Source: Thermoproteus sp.
Lineage (GTDB): Archaea > Thermoproteota > Thermoprotei > Thermoproteales > Thermoproteaceae
NCBI GenBank assembly: GCA_038893495.1
Contig: JAWARJ010000001.1
Span: forward strand, 1,415,824 to 1,479,823
Length of the DNA stretch: 64,000 nt
Direction of reading: 5' to 3'
Shown here: piece after piece, positions 34,487 through 44,065 of the stretch
How the letters are laid out: every line of letters starts with the position of its first letter
Numbering within the stretch: position 1 is the stretch's first letter
Made by a program: the position numbers and the translations under genes
The notes under the pieces: model-generated
The model's input: only the letters and a program-made list of their open reading frames with translations
Told to the model about the DNA's origin: nothing
Databases searched by the model: none

Positions 34487-35937
34487 CGGGCCTAGAGCTC
34501 TACCTGTCGATACTGTTGCCCATGGCCCTATCGCTGGCCGCATATGTAGCGGCTAGGCGCTCCACAGAGATAGCCGCCTATATAAGCGCCGTCGCGTTGT
34601 TGCCCCTCCTGGCGGTGTCCTCCCTTGTGCTCTTCGTGGGCCGCGGCCTCTCCGGCTACGTGGGGCCCGGCCTCTGGACCATCTTCTCGTTATACCTAGA
34701 GCCCTACAACGCCGCCTATGTCTTCACCGTCGCGCTGGTGGGGGCCTTGGTGGCCGTCTTCTCGGCGCCCTATATGGAACATAGAGCCGAGGAGCTCGGC
34801 GTGAAGAACACCATCTTCTACCTCACCTACGGCTTCTTCTTGGGCGGCCTGGCTGGGGCCTTCATGGCTAGCAACCTCTTCGGCGTATATATCTTCATAG
34901 AGGTGGCGCTAATAGCCTCTCTATTCCAAGTGCTCTACTACGGCTACGGGAATAGGGTTAGGATAACCATAATGTATCTAGTCTGGTCGCACGTCGCGGC
35001 GTTGTTGATGCTGGCGGGCTTTATAGTCCTCTACATGTACGGAATTACGTCGGTGCCCGTGCCCCACGGCGCCTCTCTGCCCATGTCAGTGCTCGAGCTG
35101 GCGGTCCTCTTGGTCCTACTGGGCTCCTTCATCAAGATGGCGGCGCTCGGCGTCCACATGTGGCTCCCCTACGTCCACGCGGAGGCCCCCACTCCCCTCT
35201 CGGCCCTCTTGTCGCCGGTCCTCGTGGGCTTCGGCGGATATGTCATCTCCGTCGTTGCGCTCCCCTTGATGCCCCACAGCTGGCTCATGCCTCTCAGCTG
35301 GTACGGCATAGCCACCGCCATATACGGCGGCATGATGGCCTACGTCCAGAAGGACATAAAGAGGCTCTTCGCCTACTCGACAGTGAGCCAGATGGGCTAT
35401 ATGATACTGGCCCTCTCCCTAAACAACCCCTACGGCCTCACGGCGGCAGCCCTCATATATATCAGCCACGGCCTGGGCAAGGCGGTCCTCTTCATGACTG
35501 CTGGCTACTTCATAATGCACATACACACCCGCGATATAGACAGAATGGGCGGCCTCTACGGCTATAACTCGGCCCTAGCCGGCGCGGCCATAGTGGGCTT
35601 CCTCAACCTGGCCGGGATATTGACTATCGGCATGATATCGGAGATATCTCTCGCCGTGGCCCTAACCAAGGCCTACCTTGGACCAGAATATATAGGGATA
35701 TATATAGCCTTCGCCGCCATGTTGGCGGTGACCGGGGCCTACGCCTTCACCACCATAAAGAACGTCTTCTTTGGCCCGCCCAAAATAGGGGGGACGGGGC
35801 CCTACGACGCGGCGTTGGCGGCCATAGTGGCCACGGCGCTCCTGTCGGTCTTGTTGTTCCTGCCGCCCATGTCGTCTAGCATGTGGACCAACATAAGCGC
35901 ATATGTACAAAACCACCTGGCGTTGGTGGGGCTATGA
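34483..35937 (+). CDS. nuoM: complex I antiporter-like subunit NuoM
   Basis: Proton-pumping membrane subunit, 484 residues, about 14 helices. The conserved run FIKMAALGVHMWLPYVHAEAPTPLSALLSPVLV and the discontinuous-helix region KDIKRLFAYSTVSQMGYMI identify the antiporter family, with the Lys and His of the channel present. The N-terminal half has a Glu in VYIFIEVALIASLF, as in NuoM. MrpD is the main alternative, but the context makes NuoM likely. Confidence 0.82.
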   Translation: MTGLELYLSILLPMALSLAAYVAARRSTEIAAYISAVALLPLLAVSSLVLFVGRGLSGYVGPGLWTIFSLYLEPYNAAYVFTVALVGALVAVFSAPYMEHRAEELGVKNTIFYLTYGFFLGGLAGAFMASNLFGVYIFIEVALIASLFQVLYYGYGNRVRITIMYLVWSHVAALLMLAGFIVLYMYGITSVPVPHGASLPMSVLELAVLLVLLGSFIKMAALGVHMWLPYVHAEAPTPLSALLSPVLVGFGGYVISVVALPLMPHSWLMPLSWYGIATAIYGGMMAYVQKDIKRLFAYSTVSQMGYMILALSLNNPYGLTAAALIYISHGLGKAVLFMTAGYFIMHIHTRDIDRMGGLYGYNSALAGAAIVGFLNLAGILTIGMISEISLAVALTKAYLGPEYIGIYIAFAAMLAVTGAYAFTTIKNVFFGPPKIGGTGPYDAALAAIVATALLSVLLFLPPMSSSMWTNISAYVQNHLALVGL

Positions 35938-37826
35938 ACGCCGAATATATCTTCCTTACTATCTTCCTGCCGCTCATAGCATCGATAATCACGTTGTTCT
36001 TGCCCAAAGAGAAGGCCAAGGCTTGGACCGTCGTGGCCGGCGCCTTCCTGGCGGCTGTGTTCTCCATATTGGCCTACAAGCCCGGCGCCTCTGGGCTCTA
36101 CGCCGAGACCTACTCGATCCCCTGGATACCGCAGTTGGGCCTATACATATCGCTACATTTGGACCAATTCAGCGGCGTCATGGGCATGCTCGTGGCTTGG
36201 CTGGTCTTCTTCATAGTGCTCTACAGCGTCAAGTACATGGAGGGCGACTACAGGCCGGGCTGGTATTGGTTCTTCATGGGCTTCTTCGCGACCTCTATGC
36301 TCATAATCACCTACGCCGACAACCTCTGGTTCCTGCTCGCCGGCTGGGAGGGCGTTGGTCTGGCCTCTTGGGCCTTAATAGGGCATTGGTATAAAGACGA
36401 CGAGCCCGACGTCAAGTGGGTCGGCCACCCCGGCGATAGGGTGGCCCTTGTGGACTACTTCTGGCCGCCCTCCAAGGCAGGGCTGAGGGCCATATTGACC
36501 ATTAGGGTGGGCGACTCGGCCTTCTTGGTGGCGCTGGCCTACATCTTCGCCGCGGCGGGCACGGTCCAGCTGTCGGGCCTCTTCCAGATAGGCGCGAAGG
36601 CGCTGGGCCTCCTGCCCCTCCTCTTCTTCCTCATGGGGCCCCTCACGAAGTCGGCCCAGTTCCCCTTCACGGAGTGGCTTTTGACCGCCATGACCGGCCC
36701 CACTAGCGTCTCCGCGTTGATACACGCCGCGACTATGGTCAACGCCGGCGTCTACCTCTTGATAATCACGGCGCCTATATTCGCCTCGGCGCCCGGCGCG
36801 AGCGTCTACTTCTCCGTCGTGTTGGTAATAGGCGCGTTGACTGCGATACTGTCGTCCATAATCGCCCTGACGGTAGACGAGTTCAAACTGGTCCTGGCCG
36901 GCTCTACGGCGGCCAATTTGGGCATAATCGCGGCCGCGGCGGGGGGCGCCGGCCTCTTGGGCCTTTCAGGCGGCAACGCCGTGCTTATAGCCGCGTTGTG
37001 GGTGGCCTTCCTCCAGATAGTGGGCCACGCCATATCTAAAGCCCCTCTGTTCATGGGCTACGGAGCCGTCATACACGAGACCAACACCAAATACCTAGGC
37101 GCGGTCGGTAGGCTCCGCCACTATATGGGCATAACGTCGATCGCCCTAATTCTAGCCATGTTGTCGCTGGTGGGAACCCCGCCGTTCGCAGGCTTCTTCA
37201 CCAAGGAGGCCGCGGTGGAGAACATAGCGGCTGGCTTCGACGCAATTGGCGTCGCCGGCGCCTTCGTGGCGGGCCTCATAGCCTTCTTGGCGCCTCTATA
37301 CGGCTTGAGGCTCATAGGCCTCTCTCTGATACACGGCCCCGAGCCGAAAGAACACATACATGAGGCCCACCCCATCATGTGGATTCCATACGCCACCCTC
37401 GCGATTGCGACTATAGGCGTGGGCGGATATTTCGCCTATATCTACGCGGACAGGATAGCCGACTTCGTCACCTCGCCGGGCTTTTTGGCGTTTCTAGCGG
37501 GCTTCGTGATCGCCCTCGCGCTCTATGTGGCCAGGCCCGGGGTCAAGTCGAGGGCCTTGACGCCGCTCTGGAAGATAGGCTATAGGAGGTTCTACATCCC
37601 CTGGCTGTACGACGGCCTCGTCTATTGGATATACTACCATCTGGCCAACGCCGTCTATTGGGTCATAGACCGCGGGATCTTCGACAATTTGTACCACGTG
37701 GCGCTCCCCGCGGCCTTCGGCAGGATGTCGGCCGCCTTCAGGAGACTACAGACGGGCAGCCTCAGTTGGTACCTACTCTTCGCCATAGTTGGGACTTTAA
37801 TACTGATCCTCTTGGCGACATCATGA
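35934..37826 (+). CDS. nuoL: complex I antiporter-like subunit NuoL
   Basis: Largest proton channel, 630 residues. LAGWEGVGLASWALIGHWY, KSAQFPFTEWLLTAMTGPTSVSALIHAATMVNAGVYLL and the long C-terminal segment that carries the lateral helix are characteristic. The ATG at 35934 overlaps the nuoM stop (ATGA). Longer open frames upstream are in nuoM and not used. Confidence 0.93.
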   Translation: MNAEYIFLTIFLPLIASIITLFLPKEKAKAWTVVAGAFLAAVFSILAYKPGASGLYAETYSIPWIPQLGLYISLHLDQFSGVMGMLVAWLVFFIVLYSVKYMEGDYRPGWYWFFMGFFATSMLIITYADNLWFLLAGWEGVGLASWALIGHWYKDDEPDVKWVGHPGDRVALVDYFWPPSKAGLRAILTIRVGDSAFLVALAYIFAAAGTVQLSGLFQIGAKALGLLPLLFFLMGPLTKSAQFPFTEWLLTAMTGPTSVSALIHAATMVNAGVYLLIITAPIFASAPGASVYFSVVLVIGALTAILSSIIALTVDEFKLVLAGSTAANLGIIAAAAGGAGLLGLSGGNAVLIAALWVAFLQIVGHAISKAPLFMGYGAVIHETNTKYLGAVGRLRHYMGITSIALILAMLSLVGTPPFAGFFTKEAAVENIAAGFDAIGVAGAFVAGLIAFLAPLYGLRLIGLSLIHGPEPKEHIHEAHPIMWIPYATLAIATIGVGGYFAYIYADRIADFVTSPGFLAFLAGFVIALALYVARPGVKSRALTPLWKIGYRRFYIPWLYDGLVYWIYYHLANAVYWVIDRGIFDNLYHVALPAAFGRMSAAFRRLQTGSLSWYLLFAIVGTLILILLATS

Positions 37827-39082
37827 TCGACCCCTTCTTCCTCGTGGTGTTGATATTCGCCGCGTTGGCGCCGCTCACACTTAAGGTGGACGGCCGCTAC
37901 CTCGCCGCCGCGATGGGCGTAGCCCTCTTCGCCCTGGCCATATTCGTCCCGCAGGCGGCTTTCTTCTTCGCCCTATTTGGAGTTTTAGCCATAGCGCTGG
38001 CTTTGGACTGGCCCTACGGGGGGCTGGGACTCGCCTTGGGCCTATCGGCCACTTCGACCGCGCTGGCCGCCTACGCCTACTATAGGGCCGCCACAGAGCC
38101 GACAAACGCGTTGAACTACGCCTTCGCGGGGCTCGCCGCGTTGGCGCTCGCCACAGCGAGCATATACGGACTTCTGGCCTCGGGGAGGGAGAAGGAGAAC
38201 GTCGAGGGTGCCCTCAAGTACCTCATATTCTCGGCTGTGGGCAAGACCTTGATGGTGCTTGGCTTCGCGTTGGCCGTCTACGTCGCGCCTCTCCTCGGCT
38301 GGATGGTCATGGCCTTCGGCTTCATATTCGAACTGGGCCTAGTGCCGGCCCACCTCTGGATGGTCGACGCCTTCGCGTTGTCGACACCTAGGGGCGTCGC
38401 CGCCTTGGCCATATTCGGCGAGCTCACCCCACTGTTGGTCCTACTGACCTTGATCCAGGTGGTGCCCATGCCCAAGTCTGCGGCCTTCGCCCTCCTGGTC
38501 GTCTCGTTGGCCTCTATGACCTTCGCCAACATAGCGGGCCTCACTGCGAGGACCTTCGGGAGGACTCTAGCCTATTCCTCCATCGCCCATATGTCCTACG
38601 CCATCTCCGCAGTCAGTCTCGTCTACTATTTCGGAAACAAGACGTTGGTATTGCCGCTGGTGGGCACGGCCCCGGCCCTCTACGTGGCCTCCCTCGTGTT
38701 GGTGTTGGAGGGCTTGACGTCTGGCTTGGCCAAGGCCGGCATATTCGGGTCCCTCACAGTTAGGCATGCCGATGTGGTGCCCGAGAGGCGTGTCCTCTCC
38801 AACTCGCTGAATGTGCTCTCGCTCTTGGGCCTCCCGCCGCTTCTAGGCTTCTGGCCCAAACTGCTCCTCATCCTCCTGGCGCTAGCCCTAGGCCAGGTGG
38901 GCGTCGCGGTCGTTATTATACTCAACAGCGCCTTGGCGACCCCCTACTACTTGAGGGTATTGAGACAGCTGGTGGAGGCGGCGGGGCCCTCGGCCGACAA
39001 CGCCACTTCGGTCCTCACGGCAAGTCTCTCCGTCATATTGGGCGTGGCGATACCGGCGGTGCTCCTCGCATTGATTCCTTAA
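37823..39082 (+). CDS. nuoN: complex I antiporter-like subunit NuoN
   Basis: Last gene of the cluster, 419 residues and 12-14 helices. The antiporter core is weaker than in nuoL or nuoM: ELGLVPAHLWMVDAFALSTPRGVAAL, then ARTFGRTLAYSSIAHMSYAI. Shorter than bacterial NuoN (about 480). ATG at 37823 overlaps the nuoL stop. Position and family place it as NuoN. Confidence 0.82.
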   Translation: MIDPFFLVVLIFAALAPLTLKVDGRYLAAAMGVALFALAIFVPQAAFFFALFGVLAIALALDWPYGGLGLALGLSATSTALAAYAYYRAATEPTNALNYAFAGLAALALATASIYGLLASGREKENVEGALKYLIFSAVGKTLMVLGFALAVYVAPLLGWMVMAFGFIFELGLVPAHLWMVDAFALSTPRGVAALAIFGELTPLLVLLTLIQVVPMPKSAAFALLVVSLASMTFANIAGLTARTFGRTLAYSSIAHMSYAISAVSLVYYFGNKTLVLPLVGTAPALYVASLVLVLEGLTSGLAKAGIFGSLTVRHADVVPERRVLSNSLNVLSLLGLPPLLGFWPKLLLILLALALGQVGVAVVIILNSALATPYYLRVLRQLVEAAGPSADNATSVLTASLSVILGVAIPAVLLALIP

Positions 39083-39104
39083 AAACACAACCCTTTTCCT
39101 GCCC

Positions 39105-39656
39105 ATGATCGAAAGGACTCTGGTAATTGTAAAGCCCGACGCCGTCAAGAGGGGCCTCATCGGCGAGATAATTTCCAGACTCGAGAGGGCTGGGCTCAAA
39201 ATAGTGGCGGCTAAGATGGTGTGGGCCACTAGGGAGCAGATGGAGGGGTTCTACCCCAGCGACGAGGGCTGGCTGAGGAGCGTGGGCAACAAGACTCTCA
39301 ACAGCTATAGGGAGATGGGGATAGACGCCAAGGCTGAGCTCGGCACAGACGACCCGGTGGAGATAGGGAAGATGGTCAAGAGGTGGCTTGTGGACTATAT
39401 GACCGAGACGCCGATACTCCTCTTAGTGGTCGAGGGGAACCACGCCGTGAGCGTAGTGAGGAAGCTGGTGGGGGCCACCTTGCCCTATAAGGCGGAGCCC
39501 GGCACGATAAGGGGCGATTTCTCCGCCGACAGTCCCGACCTCGCCAATAGGGAGAAGAGGTCCATTAGGAATTTGGTCCACGCCAGCGACAGCCCCGAGG
39601 AGGCTAGGCGGGAGATAGCCTATTGGTTTAAGGAGTCGGAGATATATAGCTACTAG
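39105..39656 (+). CDS. ndk: nucleoside diphosphate kinase
   Basis: Transfers gamma phosphate between nucleoside triphosphates and diphosphates, 183 residues. TLVIVKPDAVKRGLIGEI at the N-terminus and the active-site His in RNLVHASDSPEEA are clear. It is about 40 residues longer than the usual 140, due to an insertion in the middle (ATREQMEGFYPSDEGWL to AELGTDDPVEIG), as in other crenarchaeal enzymes. A TATA box CCTTAAAAAC (39078-39087) lies 22 bases before the ATG. Confidence 0.95.
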   Translation: MIERTLVIVKPDAVKRGLIGEIISRLERAGLKIVAAKMVWATREQMEGFYPSDEGWLRSVGNKTLNSYREMGIDAKAELGTDDPVEIGKMVKRWLVDYMTETPILLLVVEGNHAVSVVRKLVGATLPYKAEPGTIRGDFSADSPDLANREKRSIRNLVHASDSPEEARREIAYWFKESEIYSY

Positions 39657-39919
39657 GCGGCGAGGTAGCGGTCCAGCCTCTCCGATTTGAGTTCGGCCCT
39701 CTTCGGCGCGAAGCTGTAGCAGAGGTTTCCGGTATAGGGCGATTTGGCCACGGCGAGTCTCGTCGATTTGACCTCCACGACCTCATAGTCCGTAGAGACG
39801 AACGCCTTCCCGACAGCTATGTCGTAGAACCTCAAGGGCCTCTTCACGTATAGTTGGAGGCAGGCATATATAAGGCCGTCAGTCCCGACAGGAATGACCT
39901 CATCGATCGGCGGCGGCAC
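39653..39919 (-). CDS. hypothetical protein, 88 aa
   Basis: Unrecognised beta-rich protein with no membrane segment. GTG start at 39919, with a TATA-like TTTTTATATC about 30 bases upstream on the minus strand. Its end overlaps the end of ndk convergently by 4 bases. Composition is ordinary for the chromosome. Confidence 0.55.
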   Translation of the reverse strand: MPPPIDEVIPVGTDGLIYACLQLYVKRPLRFYDIAVGKAFVSTDYEVVEVKSTRLAVAKSPYTGNLCYSFAPKRAELKSERLDRYLAA

Positions 39920-39957
39920 ACCACATCACCGAGAGGAGTTGTGGGCCGATATAAAAA

Positions 39958-41211
39958 TTAGGCGAGGCTTTTGTCTTTGGTTTCGGGCAGTGCGAATAAC
40001 GCCACGGCGAGGGCGACTAGATAGGTATACAGCGCCACTCCGGCCAGGGGGTTCCCCAAGGCCACGCCAATCGCCTGGACTATAGAGGGGGTGAAGCCCC
40101 CGAAGAAGCCTATGCCCAAATTGAAGGCGGTGGAGAGGCCGCTGTACCTCACCCTAGTGGGGAAGAGCTCCGCCAGCGCCGTGCCCAACATGCTGAAGGT
40201 AAACGCGGTGGCTCCAATTAAGACGAAGACGTAGAGGGAGGCCAACGCGATGTTTTTTGTGGTCGAGAGGAGGACATATAGGGGATAGTAGGTGGCGAGG
40301 CCGATGGCGAGGCCTACCACGTATACGGCCCTCCGGCCCAGCTTGTCGCCGAGCCATGCGGCGAATATGTAGAGAGGCAGTTGGGCCAACGCGGCGGCGC
40401 CCACTATTAGGTTCGCCTCGACGGGGTTCCACTTGGGCACTTGAGCCAAAAAGGTGAAGATATAGCCAGTGGAGGTGTAGGCGAGCACTGCGTGGCCGGC
40501 CGCTATGACGGTCCCCACGACTACCCACTTCCAGTACTTGCCGAATACCTCTAACAGCGGCACTCTGGGCACGTCTCCCCTCTCCTTTATCTGTTTGAAC
40601 AGCGGCGTCTCGTCGAGCTTCCACCTCAAATAGGCGCCGAGCGCCGTCAGGACCAGAGCGAAGAGGAAGGGGACCCTCCAGCCCCAGGCGTTGAAGGCCG
40701 CTTGAGGCAATAGAGACGCCGAGGCCACCACTGTGAAGGAAGAGAGGCCGAGGCCCAACGGCGGTGTCGCCGCGACGAAGCCCGTATAGAAGGCCCTCCT
40801 CCCCTCAGGCACGTGCTCCATGACGTAGGTGACGGCGCCCCCGTACTCGCCGCCTAGAGCCACGCCCTGTAATATCCTGAAGGCCGCGAGGAGGGCCGTG
40901 GCGGCGATTCCTATCTGGGCGTAGGTGGGTATGAGCCCCATGGCGGCTGTGGAGAGGCCCATCAGCACCAAGGTGGCCAGGAAGGTGGACTTACGGCCGG
41001 CCCTATCGCCGAAGTGTCCGAAGAGAAAGGCGCCGATGGGCCTCACGGCGAAGCCCGTGGCGAATACCAGCCAGGTGTATATCAGAGCGGCCACTGGATT
41101 CCCCCTAGGGAAGAACATAGCCGCTATGAAGCTGGAAAGTGAGGCGTAGGCGAAAAAGTCGTACCATTCTATCAACGTGCCTATACTCGAAGCCGCGATT
41201 ACGAACCTCAA
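39958..41211 (-). CDS. MFS transporter, metabolite:H+ symporter type
   Basis: Twelve-helix transporter of 417 residues. The start IGTLIEWYDFFAYA and FGHFGDRAGRKSTFLATL loop are marks of the metabolite:H+ symporter group (shikimate, citrate, proline/betaine transporters); a second loop AWLGDKLGRRAVY follows the central loop. TTG start chosen: no ATG or GTG lies in frame nearby, and a TATA-like TTAAATAG is about 30 bases upstream. Substrate is probably a carboxylate or zwitterion, not determined. Divergent from the next MFS gene. Confidence 0.82.
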   Translation of the reverse strand: MRFVIAASSIGTLIEWYDFFAYASLSSFIAAMFFPRGNPVAALIYTWLVFATGFAVRPIGAFLFGHFGDRAGRKSTFLATLVLMGLSTAAMGLIPTYAQIGIAATALLAAFRILQGVALGGEYGGAVTYVMEHVPEGRRAFYTGFVAATPPLGLGLSSFTVVASASLLPQAAFNAWGWRVPFLFALVLTALGAYLRWKLDETPLFKQIKERGDVPRVPLLEVFGKYWKWVVVGTVIAAGHAVLAYTSTGYIFTFLAQVPKWNPVEANLIVGAAALAQLPLYIFAAWLGDKLGRRAVYVVGLAIGLATYYPLYVLLSTTKNIALASLYVFVLIGATAFTFSMLGTALAELFPTRVRYSGLSTAFNLGIGFFGGFTPSIVQAIGVALGNPLAGVALYTYLVALAVALFALPETKDKSLA

Positions 41212-41345
41212 GGACGTAGGACAAAAAACTATGGCCTATTTAACTGTAATATATGCGGCTTTATGCGGCGTGCGGCTTGGACTTTACGCAAGAAGGACGT
41301 AAATCTTGCACGTAAATATTACCCCTCTAGACGTCTCTAGGCGGC

Positions 41346-42557
41346 ATGGCTCGAGAGGCCAAACTCTTGGCGGCGGCCGGCGTTGGGTGGATGTTAGACG
41401 CCATGGACGTCCTGCTTCTCTCTTACATACTCGCCGCGGCGGCAGCCGAATTAAGACTCACAGCGGCCGACAAGAGCCTAGTGATACTGGCGAACAATCT
41501 GGGGATGTTGGCGGGCGCCTTTATATTCGGGAGGCTGGCCGACGTGGTGGGGAGGCGCCCCGTCTTCATGGCCACCCTCGCCATTTACAGCATAGGCACA
41601 GGCCTCACGGCGCTGGCCAGCTCCGCCCTATACCTAGCCGCAATCCGCGTCATGACGGGGCTGGGCCTCGGCGGCGAGTTGCCGGTAGTCGCCTCTCTGA
41701 TCTCTGAGCTCTCGCCGACTAGACATAGGGGGAGGAACGTAGTGATCCTCGAAAGCTTTTGGTCTGTAGGCTCCATACTTGCGGCCGCCCTGGCCTATTT
41801 CGTATTCACTAGATTCGGCTGGAGGGCCCCCCTCCTATTCCTCTCGGCCACTGCCCTCTACGCCCTCGCCTTGAGGACGACAGTGCCCGAGTCGCCCTAT
41901 TGGCTCTACTATAGAGACCCCCAGAGGGCCCTCGCCATAGCCCAGACCTACGGCGTCTCTCTGGGGCGCCCCGAGAGGCACTCCGTAAAGGAGCTCCTTT
42001 CGAGCTATAGGGCCCAGACTTTGGTGCTCTGGGCCTCTTGGCTACTACTGGCCTTCGGCTACTACGGCGCCTTCCTGTGGCTCCCCTCGATTATAGCCAG
42101 TAGGGGCTACAGCCTCGTGAACACTTTCGAATATACGCTGGTCATGTCTCTGGCGCAACTGCCGGGCTACCTAACCGCCGCATATCTAATTGAGAAGATC
42201 GGGAGGCGCCTCAGCCTCCTCCTCTTCTTCTTGGGCTCAGCCGTATCTGCCGCGGCCTTCGCGACCGCGCAGACGACCCTCTGGCTCCTCGCCGCCGGCG
42301 TCGCCCTCAACTTCTTCAACTTGGGGGTCTGGGGCCTGATATACGCATATACGCCCGAGTCCTACCCCTCAGACCTGCGGGCGACCGGCATGGGCAGTAG
42401 CGGATCTATGGCGAGAATAGGCATGATCGTGGGGCCGTTGCTCCCGCCGCTCCTCAACTTCCAGGGGGCCCTCATGGCCTACTCCGCGGCGTGGCTGGCA
42501 TCCGCCATAATAATATATCTATTTGGAAAAGAAACTAAAAACATAAAAATCGAATAA
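41346..42557 (+). CDS. MFS transporter, sugar/aromatic-acid type
   Basis: Twelve-helix transporter of 403 residues. WMLDAMDVLLLSYILAA, FGRLADVVGRRPVF and GLGLGGELPVVASLISELSP resemble the aromatic-acid:H+ and sugar transporter groups. ATG at 41346, about 30 bases after an AT-rich CGTAAATATTAC. The last codons become AT-rich as the frame runs into the AT-rich intergenic region before gdhA. Substrate unknown. Confidence 0.8.
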   Translation: MAREAKLLAAAGVGWMLDAMDVLLLSYILAAAAAELRLTAADKSLVILANNLGMLAGAFIFGRLADVVGRRPVFMATLAIYSIGTGLTALASSALYLAAIRVMTGLGLGGELPVVASLISELSPTRHRGRNVVILESFWSVGSILAAALAYFVFTRFGWRAPLLFLSATALYALALRTTVPESPYWLYYRDPQRALAIAQTYGVSLGRPERHSVKELLSSYRAQTLVLWASWLLLAFGYYGAFLWLPSIIASRGYSLVNTFEYTLVMSLAQLPGYLTAAYLIEKIGRRLSLLLFFLGSAVSAAAFATAQTTLWLLAAGVALNFFNLGVWGLIYAYTPESYPSDLRATGMGSSGSMARIGMIVGPLLPPLLNFQGALMAYSAAWLASAIIIYLFGKETKNIKIE

Positions 42558-42787
42558 CTCCTTCCCTAAAAACATTTATTATAATTTTTAGGCAGGAAAC
42601 ACAACTAAATTTATTCACTATAAATTTTAGAGAAATTTACATCTTCATAATAATCATTCTATATATACATTAACTTATTTAGCTCTATTAGTTATATCAA
42701 TGATTTTAATTTCTCAAATATATCCTATATTGGGATAAATAGAATATATGTAAAGAAAAGCTTTTAAACGTGCCCCATAGAACCCAC
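42558..42787 (+). promoter_or_regulatory. AT-rich region and gdhA promoter
   Basis: 230 bases, mostly A and T, with no gene. T-rich runs just after the MFS gene may act as its terminator. A TATA box GCTTTTAAAC (42757-42766) lies about 25 bases before the ATG at 42788. The high AT content is in contrast to the GC-rich genes on both sides. Confidence 0.5.
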
Positions 42788-44065
42788 ATGGCGATAACAC
42801 AAATAAATGCATTTTTAGGCAACACGCTCCTTCTCCTACGCCGTAGCGTCGAGCTGGGCGGATTCCCCGAAGAGGTCTACGAGCTCCTATCTCGCCCCAA
42901 GAGGATACTCACCGTCAACATCCCCGTGAAGATGGACAACGGGAAGCTAGCCATATTCGAGGGCTATAGGGTTCAGCATAATGACGCTCTTGGCCCTTTT
43001 AAGGGTGGGATTCGTTTTCATGGTGAGGTGTCTTTGGCTGACGATATTGCTCTTGCTACTCTCATGACTCTTAAGAATAGCCTTGCGGGGATTCCCTATG
43101 GCGGCGCTAAGGGGGCTGTTAGGGTTGACCCTAAGAGGCTTTCGGCTAGAGAGCTTGAGGAGCTGTCGAGGGGATATGTGAGGGCTGTCGCGCCGCTTAT
43201 TGGAGATGAGTTGGACATACCGGCGCCAGACGTAGGGACAGACTCCAGGGTCATGGCCTGGATGGTAGATGAATACTCGAAGATAGCCGGCAGAAACGTC
43301 CCCGGAGTATTCACAGCAAAACCCCCAGAGCTATGGGGAAACCCAGTAAGGGAATACTCCACCGGGCTGGGAGTTGCCGTCACCGCTAGGGAGGTCGCGA
43401 AGATGTTGTGGAACACGGCCGAGGGCAAAACCGCCGCGGTGCAGGGCTTCGGCAACGTGGGGAGATGGACGGCCTACTGGTTAGAGAAAATGGGGATTAG
43501 GGTGGTCGCCATCTCGGACATAAACGGCACTGTGTACAAGAAGGGCGGGCTGACCTTAGCCGAGCTGGTCGAGAAGAATAGAGCCATGAAGGGACCAGAC
43601 CTCCTCAACTCCGTGGCCAAATACAACGACGTCCCCGTGGCGCCCGACCCCAACGCCATATTCGGCGTAGACGCCGATATCCTCGTCCCGGCCGCTCTTG
43701 AGAATGCTATTAATGAGGAGAATGTGGGGCTTGTTAGGGCTAAGCTTATAGTGGAGGGGGCTAATGGGCCCACTACGCCTGAGGCGGAGGCTGAGCTCTA
43801 CAAGAGAGGCGTTGTGGTGGTGCCAGACGTCCTCGCCAACGCCGGCGGCGTAGTGATGTCGTATTTAGAGTGGGTAGAGAACCTCCAGTGGTACTTCTGG
43901 GACGAAGAGGAGACCCGCACGAGACTCGAAAGGATAATGACAGAAAACTTCAAGAGAGTATACCAAAAGTGGATACAGGAAAAAGGATGGACCATGAGAG
44001 ATGCCGCCTTCGTGATGGCGGTCGAGAGGATTTACAAGGCCATGAAGGCGAGAGGCTGGATCTAG
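42788..44065 (+). CDS. gdhA: glutamate dehydrogenase
   Basis: Interconverts glutamate and 2-oxoglutarate plus ammonia, 425 residues. The substrate site [10 protein letters not shown], the catalytic Lys in [13 protein letters not shown], and the cofactor fold [17 protein letters not shown] are visible. The frame opens at GTG 42770, but the TATA box fits the ATG at 42788. Two patches, about 42970-43210 and 43700-43800, switch to T-ending codons (GCT, CTT, GTT, AAT, ATT), while the remainder uses C- and A-ending codons. The protein reads normally throughout, so the DNA is a mosaic of two codon styles, suggesting gene conversion with a diverged copy. Confidence 0.95.
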   Translation: MAITQINAFLGNTLLLLRRSVELGGFPEEVYELLSRPKRILTVNIPVKMDNGKLAIFEGYRVQHNDALGPFKGGIRFHGEVSLADDIALATLMTLKNSLAGIPYGGAKGAVRVDPKRLSARELEELSRGYVRAVAPLIGDELDIPAPDVGTDSRVMAWMVDEYSKIAGRNVPGVFTAKPPELWGNPVREYSTGLGVAVTAREVAKMLWNTAEGKTAAVQGFGNVGRWTAYWLEKMGIRVVAISDINGTVYKKGGLTLAELVEKNRAMKGPDLLNSVAKYNDVPVAPDPNAIFGVDADILVPAALENAINEENVGLVRAKLIVEGANGPTTPEAEAELYKRGVVVVPDVLANAGGVVMSYLEWVENLQWYFWDEEETRTRLERIMTENFKRVYQKWIQEKGWTMRDAAFVMAVERIYKAMKARGWI

